From Streptomyces sp. NBC_00663 (GTDB lineage: Bacteria > Actinomycetota > Actinomycetes > Streptomycetales > Streptomycetaceae), in NCBI RefSeq assembly GCF_036226885.1, contig NZ_CP109027.1, positions 8,370,001 through 8,434,000 on the forward strand: 64,000 nucleotides of DNA. The letters run 5' to 3'. Shown here in pieces: positions 59,985 through 64,000 of this stretch; positions within the stretch are counted from its first letter, which is position 1, and each line of letters begins with the position of its first letter. The position numbers and the translations under genes were made by a program. Under the pieces are notes generated by a model. The model ran no database searches and was not told where the DNA came from. It saw only the letters and a list, made by a program, of their open reading frames with translations.

Positions 59985-61589
59985 TCATGGCGTCGTCGAG
60001 CAGTCGAGGATGCGACCGTCGACGGTGCCGATCAACAGCCGGTCGGAGGCGGTGAGTTCGAGGGACAGCGGCGCGACGGACAGGCCGTCGATCTTCAGCC
60101 GGTGCCGCCAACGTACGCTTCCGTCCTCGGCATTGAGGGCGATGAGCTCGCCGGAGTTGAAGGCGACGTAGACCGTGCCGGCGTCGCCGTCCAGTGCGGT
60201 GATGCCGCGGTCGGCGGCGAACTCCCAGCGGATCGCGCCGTCCGTCGGACTCCGCCGTACGACGAAGGCGCTGACGAGCGCGGGACCGCTCGTGTCGTGC
60301 GCCACTCCCGCGTACACCAGGTCCGTGCCGATCTCGACGCCAGGGCCGCCGGACAGCTGCCGGGCCGGTGACCGCCAGTCGAGAGGGAAGAGCGGCCGGG
60401 GTGCCGAGGGTTCGTCCGGGTCGACCTCGACCACCCGTTGGCGCAGGTGCGGCGCCCGCTCGTCGCCCTGGAGGAACAGCAGCCGACTGCTGCGGCGTAC
60501 GGGGAAGGAGTGCTCGACGGCGTCGAGTCCGCCCAGCTCCACGGTCCTGCTCGGTGTTTCCCCGGCGGGCGTGATCAGGGCGACCGGTCGAGGACGGGGC
60601 CTGAAGCTCGTGTCGGAGCCTGTCGAGCAGAGGGCCAGCCAACCGTCCCGACGCTGCGTGAACCGGACGGGGAACCCCAGACCCAGGGTGCCGATCGTCT
60701 TCCCGTCCGCCAGGGACACCCGGGCGACGAGCGGCGGCTCGACCACCCTCTCCCGGCCCACCCAACGCTCACGCCACCGCTCCACATTGACCCAGGCGTC
60801 CGCGTCCCGGACCGCGAGCTGACGTCCGCCCTCCTCGTCCCCGACGCACCAGTCCAACCGTCCGTCCGGCAGCCAGGCCTCGGCCAGCACCTCGTCGAGG
60901 CAGGCCAGCACCCGCCCGTCCGGCAGCCCGCGCACGTCCCAGACCTGGCGGCGCGGCTCCCACCACGGCTCCCCGACCAGCTCGGCCAGCCGCTCGACGG
61001 CATCACCCGTCGGCTCCTCGCGCTCCACCCACTGACCGGCGAGCTCCTTCTGCTGCACCGAACCCCGGGGCGCGGCAGCCCAGTCGGGCCGCTCGACGAG
61101 GACGTCGTACGCATGCGTGTGGGCCTCCTCGCACTCGTTGTCGTCGTCCCTCGGCGCCACCAGGAGCCGCAGCTCCCGCGCGCTCTCCCAGCCCACCTTC
61201 AGGATCTCGCGCGGGCTGCGCATCATCGAACGGCACCGGCCCGACTCCAGGTCGACCAGCAGCAGTTCGCCCTCGAAGGCGTACCCCCCGTCGTACGCCC
61301 CTGTGCCGACGGCCAGGAGTGGAAGCGTCGGATGGAGGGCTAGGGAATGGACGGGCCAGCGGGACTCGACCAGACGGCGACAGCGTAGGTCGTCCGCGCC
61401 GTAGACCGCGATCCGGTGCGCCCGCCACCCGTACCCGCCGCCGCGGCCGCCGGACCACCGCAGCGCCCCGAGATCTCCGCCCACGACCACGACCCCCCGC
61501 TCCTCGCCCACGGCGACGGCCGAGGGCACGCCGATCTCGGCGAAGGGGTGGTCTCCGAGGACGCGGTGGATGATCAGCGGTGCGGACAT
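59985..61589 (-). CDS. Beta-propeller-like (WD40/PQQ-type repeat) protein
   Basis: A 534-residue cytoplasmic protein of repeated beta blades: VVVVGGDLGALRWSGG, VHSLALHPTLPLLAVGTGAYDGG, and at the end TVYVAFNSGELIALNAEDGSVRWRHRLKIDG and LLIGTVDGRILD, which is PQQ-quinoprotein-like blade sequence without the Trp-docking residues. No signal peptide. The ATG at 61589 lies 6 nt from GATCAT and may be leaderless. Probably a protein-interaction scaffold. Function unknown. Confidence 0.78.
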   Translation of the reverse strand: MSAPLIIHRVLGDHPFAEIGVPSAVAVGEERGVVVVGGDLGALRWSGGRGGGYGWRAHRIAVYGADDLRCRRLVESRWPVHSLALHPTLPLLAVGTGAYDGGYAFEGELLLVDLESGRCRSMMRSPREILKVGWESARELRLLVAPRDDDNECEEAHTHAYDVLVERPDWAAAPRGSVQQKELAGQWVEREEPTGDAVERLAELVGEPWWEPRRQVWDVRGLPDGRVLACLDEVLAEAWLPDGRLDWCVGDEEGGRQLAVRDADAWVNVERWRERWVGRERVVEPPLVARVSLADGKTIGTLGLGFPVRFTQRRDGWLALCSTGSDTSFRPRPRPVALITPAGETPSRTVELGGLDAVEHSFPVRRSSRLLFLQGDERAPHLRQRVVEVDPDEPSAPRPLFPLDWRSPARQLSGGPGVEIGTDLVYAGVAHDTSGPALVSAFVVRRSPTDGAIRWEFAADRGITALDGDAGTVYVAFNSGELIALNAEDGSVRWRHRLKIDGLSVAPLSLELTASDRLLIGTVDGRILDCSTTP

Positions 61590-61657
61590 ACAGGCATGAT
61601 CCCTGATCAGATCCCCCGGACGACAAGCCGCCGGGCGCTGCCGCCTAGGGTGCGGAC

Positions 61658-62437
61658 ATGACCAAGCAGCCGTATCTCTCCGCACTGTTCTCCCTGGAAG
61701 GCCGGGTCGCCCTCGTCACCGGCGGCAGCTCCGGCATCGGCCGGGCCGTCGCCGGTGCGCTCGCCCGTGCCGGAGCGAGCGTCGTGGTGGTGGCTCGCAA
61801 GGAGGCGGAGCTGGCGGCGACCGTGGACGAGCTGACGGGCGACGGCTGTCGGGCGGCCTGGGTCAGTGCCGACCTCGGTGCGCGTGACGGTGTGCGCGCG
61901 GCTGCCGACGAGGCGGTGCGGGCCTTCGGGGAGCCCGACATCCTCGTCAACTCCGCCGGAGTCAACCTGCGGCCCCCGATGGGCGAGCTGGCCGAGGACG
62001 TGTGGGACACCACCATGGCCGTCAACCTGGAGGCGCCCTTCCTGCTCGGGCAGCGGTTCGGCCCCGGCATGGCCGAGCGCGGCTTCGGGCGGATCATCCA
62101 CATCACCTCCCAGCAGGCCCACCGCGCCTTCGTGCAGAGCGGCGCCTACGGCGTCTCCAAGGGCGGCCTGGAATCCCTCGCCCGCTCACAGGCGGAGGCA
62201 TGGTCGCCGTACGGCGTCACCTGCAACACCCTCGTGCCGGGCTTCGTGATGACCCCGCTCAACGCCCGCCTCGCGAACGACCCCGAGAAGGTCGAGGCGC
62301 TGGCCGCCCGGACCATGGTCGGGCGGAACGGGCTGGCCGAGGACTTCGAAGGCGCCGCGGTCTTCCTCGCGAGCCGTGCCTCCGCCTATGTCACCGGCCA
62401 GTCGATCTTCGTCGACGGCGGGCTCTCGGTGCACTAG
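61658..62437 (+). CDS. SDR-family oxidoreductase (glucose/gluconate 5-dehydrogenase-like)
   Basis: A 259-residue SDR: VALVTGGSSGIGRAVAGALARAG, NSAGVNLRPPM, catalytic Ser in ITSQQAH with Tyr and Lys in YGVSKGG, and C-terminal YVTGQSIFVDGGLSVH. TAGGGT lies 6 nt before the ATG, a textbook Streptomyces leaderless promoter. It is followed 36 nt later by a cytidine deaminase gene. Confidence 0.93.
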   Translation: MTKQPYLSALFSLEGRVALVTGGSSGIGRAVAGALARAGASVVVVARKEAELAATVDELTGDGCRAAWVSADLGARDGVRAAADEAVRAFGEPDILVNSAGVNLRPPMGELAEDVWDTTMAVNLEAPFLLGQRFGPGMAERGFGRIIHITSQQAHRAFVQSGAYGVSKGGLESLARSQAEAWSPYGVTCNTLVPGFVMTPLNARLANDPEKVEALAARTMVGRNGLAEDFEGAAVFLASRASAYVTGQSIFVDGGLSVH

Positions 62438-62473
62438 CGTCGTGGCGCGGACCAGGAAGGGAAGATCGTCAGC

Positions 62474-62881
62474 ATGCAGAGCCACCCCGTCGACCACGAA
62501 CTCGTCGAGGCCGCCGCGCAGGTCGCCCGCACCCGCTGCCGGGGCGACCAGCACACCATGGCGGCGGCGGCCCGCGCCCGGGACGGCCGGATCGTCACCG
62601 CGGTGAACGCCTACCACTTCACCGGAGGACCCTGCGCCGAACTGGTCCTCATCGGCACGGCGGCCGCCCAGGGCACCTACGAGCTGGACACGATCGTCGC
62701 CGTGGGCGACCGCGACCGGGGCGTCGTCCCGCCGTGCGGCCGATGCCGGCAGGTCCTTCTCGACTACTTCCCCGCCATCGAGGTCATCGTCGGGCACGGC
62801 GACCTCGTCCGCGCCGTTCCCGTCGCCGACCTGCTGCCGGAGACCTATGTCTGGGCCGATCACCAGCTCGACGCCCAGTAG
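62474..62881 (+). CDS. Cytidine deaminase-like (blasticidin S deaminase-type) enzyme
   Basis: A 135-residue zinc deaminase. GGPCAELVLIG supplies the catalytic Glu and zinc Cys, and VPPCGRCRQVLLDYFP the second zinc Cys pair. The overall order matches CDA and blasticidin S deaminase. GGAAGGGAAG precedes the ATG. Probably co-transcribed with the upstream SDR. Whether it acts on cytidine, a nucleoside antibiotic or another base cannot be told. Confidence 0.9.
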   Translation: MQSHPVDHELVEAAAQVARTRCRGDQHTMAAAARARDGRIVTAVNAYHFTGGPCAELVLIGTAAAQGTYELDTIVAVGDRDRGVVPPCGRCRQVLLDYFPAIEVIVGHGDLVRAVPVADLLPETYVWADHQLDAQ

Positions 62882-63061
62882 GGCGGGTTGAACCGGACGT
62901 CCGCGTCCGCGTCCGTGTCCGCGTGGAACTTCCTGGATTTCTCTGCGTTCTGGAACATGCGACTCACTCGTCCCGGCGGATACGGCGGGGTGCCCTGTCT
63001 CGCACGGTAGGCACCCTCATCTACGGGCGGAAGGCGCACCGCCGATGGCAGAATCGGCCCC
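62882..63061. other. Intergenic region with GTCCGC repeats and a hairpin
   Basis: GTCCGC-type units repeat four times at 62899-62922. GGGTGCC (62988-62994) pairs with GGCACCC (63010-63016), a possible terminator for the deaminase gene. On the minus strand a 32-codon frame starting MFQNAEKSRKFH reads over the repeats into the deaminase end; I do not call it. CAGAAT (63049-63054) is a leaderless -10 for the next gene. Confidence 0.5.
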
Positions 63062-64000
63062 GTGGATCGGTGGATCCTCGAACGCGAGCGCGAGTTGACG
63101 CGACTGGCCGCGGCCGCCCGGGAGGCGGCAGCCGGTGCCGGTTCGGTGGCGCTCGTCTTCGGTGAGGCGGGCATCGGCAAGTCGAGCCTGGTGAAGGCCA
63201 TGCCGGAGCGGCTGCCCGGCCACGCCCGGGTGCTCGTCGGCCAGTGCGACGACCTCGCTACCCGGCGCCCCCTCGGACCGTTCCGCGACCTCGTCGGCAG
63301 CGTCGGCGCCGACCTCGCCCGCGCCGTCATGGAGGGCGGCGACCGCCACCGCGTCTACGAGGCCCTGCACGCCGAACTCGCCGGCACCCCGCACCCCGCG
63401 GTCCTCGTCGTCGAGGACGTCCACTGGGCTGACGAGGCCTCCCTGGACGCCCTGCGCTTCCTGGTCAGACGTATGGAGGCGCTGCCCGCGCTGCTCGTCC
63501 TCACCTACCGCGACGACGAGTTGAGCCGCGAACACCCCCTGCGTCACCTCCTCGGCCAGGTCTCCCGCACGTCCCGGGTGCACCGGCTGCCCCTCGCCCG
63601 GCTCTCCCTCGACGCGGTGCGCGCGCTGAGCGCCGCCCGCAGACTCGACGCCGCCCAGGTGTACGAGGTGACGTCCGGCAACCCCTTCTTCGTCGCCGAG
63701 ATCGTGGCCGCCGGCGGCGCCGGGGGAGTGCCCCCGACGGTCGTCGACGCCGTCATGGCCCGGCTGCGGGGCCTGGACCCGGTGACGGTGGACGCGCTGG
63801 AGCAGCTCGCGGTCGTACCCTCCGCGGTCGAACGGCCGTTGGTCGACGCCCTGTTCACGGACGGAGTGGCCGTCCTCGCCGCCGCCGAGCAGCGCGGACT
63901 GCTCACCGTCGTGCCGGAACGGGTCGCGTTCCGGCACGAGCTGATCCGGCGGGCCGTCCTCGACTCCCTGCCCGCCGCCCGCCGCATCGACCTCAACCGC
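63062..64000 (+). CDS. AAA-type ATPase/LuxR-like large regulator (partial, N-terminus)
   Basis: The first 313 residues of a large protein cut by the window edge. Walker A is VFGEAGIGKSSLV, Walker B AVLVVEDVHWADEASLDALRFL, with the sensor LVLTYRDDEL; together these mark the LAL/AAA_16 ATPase domain of large LuxR-type activators. The GTG is 7 nt from CAGAAT, so leaderless. The C-terminal helix-turn-helix expected for the family is outside the window. Confidence 0.85.
   Translation, partial: MDRWILERERELTRLAAAAREAAAGAGSVALVFGEAGIGKSSLVKAMPERLPGHARVLVGQCDDLATRRPLGPFRDLVGSVGADLARAVMEGGDRHRVYEALHAELAGTPHPAVLVVEDVHWADEASLDALRFLVRRMEALPALLVLTYRDDELSREHPLRHLLGQVSRTSRVHRLPLARLSLDAVRALSAARRLDAAQVYEVTSGNPFFVAEIVAAGGAGGVPPTVVDAVMARLRGLDPVTVDALEQLAVVPSAVERPLVDALFTDGVAVLAAAEQRGLLTVVPERVAFRHELIRRAVLDSLPAARRIDLNR

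Noticed and set aside
62860..62957. 32-codon minus-strand ORF (MFQNAEK...)
   Set aside because: It reads across simple repeats into the deaminase end and lacks a clear ribosome-binding site.

Overview
The window is chromosomal DNA from a high-GC actinomycete, almost certainly a Streptomyces or a close relative. The evidence is the strong G/C bias at third codon positions, frequent GTG starts, many probably leaderless genes (a TANNNT-like -10 hexamer 6-7 nt before ATG/GTG), a conservon (cvnABCD), a type-B L31, an AfsQ-like two-component system and several exported enzymes for plant polymers. I see no tRNA, rRNA, CRISPR array, insertion sequence or prophage. The region reads as ordinary chromosome with regulatory and catabolic islands, and both ends cut through genes.

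Layout. 0-9.4 kb: a PadR regulator (cut by the left edge) divergent from an alpha/beta hydrolase, a methyltransferase, an MHYT membrane sensor, then a rearranged conservon (cvnA-cvnB-cvnC, a 147-bp gap, cvnD, a second roadblock gene), a DUF6397-like protein and a TesB thioesterase. 9.4-15.9 kb: a Ski2-type helicase, a membrane metal-dependent hydrolase, L31 type B with DUF5709, and an ECF sigma/anti-sigma pair divergent from a lipoprotein whose 3' end carries a triplicated 20-bp unit. 15.9-27.9 kb: a heterodimeric ABC exporter with one predicted dead ATP site, an L,D-transpeptidase lipoprotein, a secreted PNGase A-like protein, a dicarboxylate symporter, a MarR regulator divergent from an ABC exporter, an MltG-like transglycosylase and a flavin monooxygenase. 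27.9-30.8 kb: an ssuCBA-type sulfonate importer preceded by a leaderless, cysteine-terminated leader peptide. 30.8-37.3 kb: YjbQ, a GNAT acetyltransferase overlapping an IF-1 paralogue and preceded by a 17-codon sORF, a streptogrisin-like protease, a DUF3152 metalloprotease and a response regulator/kinase/lipoprotein operon. 37.3-46.2 kb: an exported hydrolase with an MHS permease, an SDR with a divergent XRE regulator, two small lipoproteins, and an aminotransferase-barstar-P450 gene string. 46.2-52.2 kb: pyruvate carboxylase, a DHA2 multidrug exporter behind a TetR-type palindrome, and a LuxR regulator. 52.2-64 kb: GH115 and GH127 hemicellulases under separate palindromic operators, a DUF5997/LysR-like divergent pair, a beta-propeller-like protein, an SDR, a cytidine deaminase and the start of a large ATPase regulator.

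How the parts fit. GH115 alpha-glucuronidase, GH127 arabinofuranosidase and the PNGase A-like protein suggest growth on plant glucuronoarabinoxylan, arabinan and glycoprotein. The esterase-MHS operon looks like an extracellular-release-then-import module. The ssu operon shows sulfur-responsive control through a cysteine leader peptide. The most unusual items are the rearranged conservon with a remnant cvnC tail and CGGTCA motifs, the sORF-GNAT-IF-1 operon, the aminotransferase-barstar-P450 string, and a LamG domain nested inside the GH127 catalytic domain.
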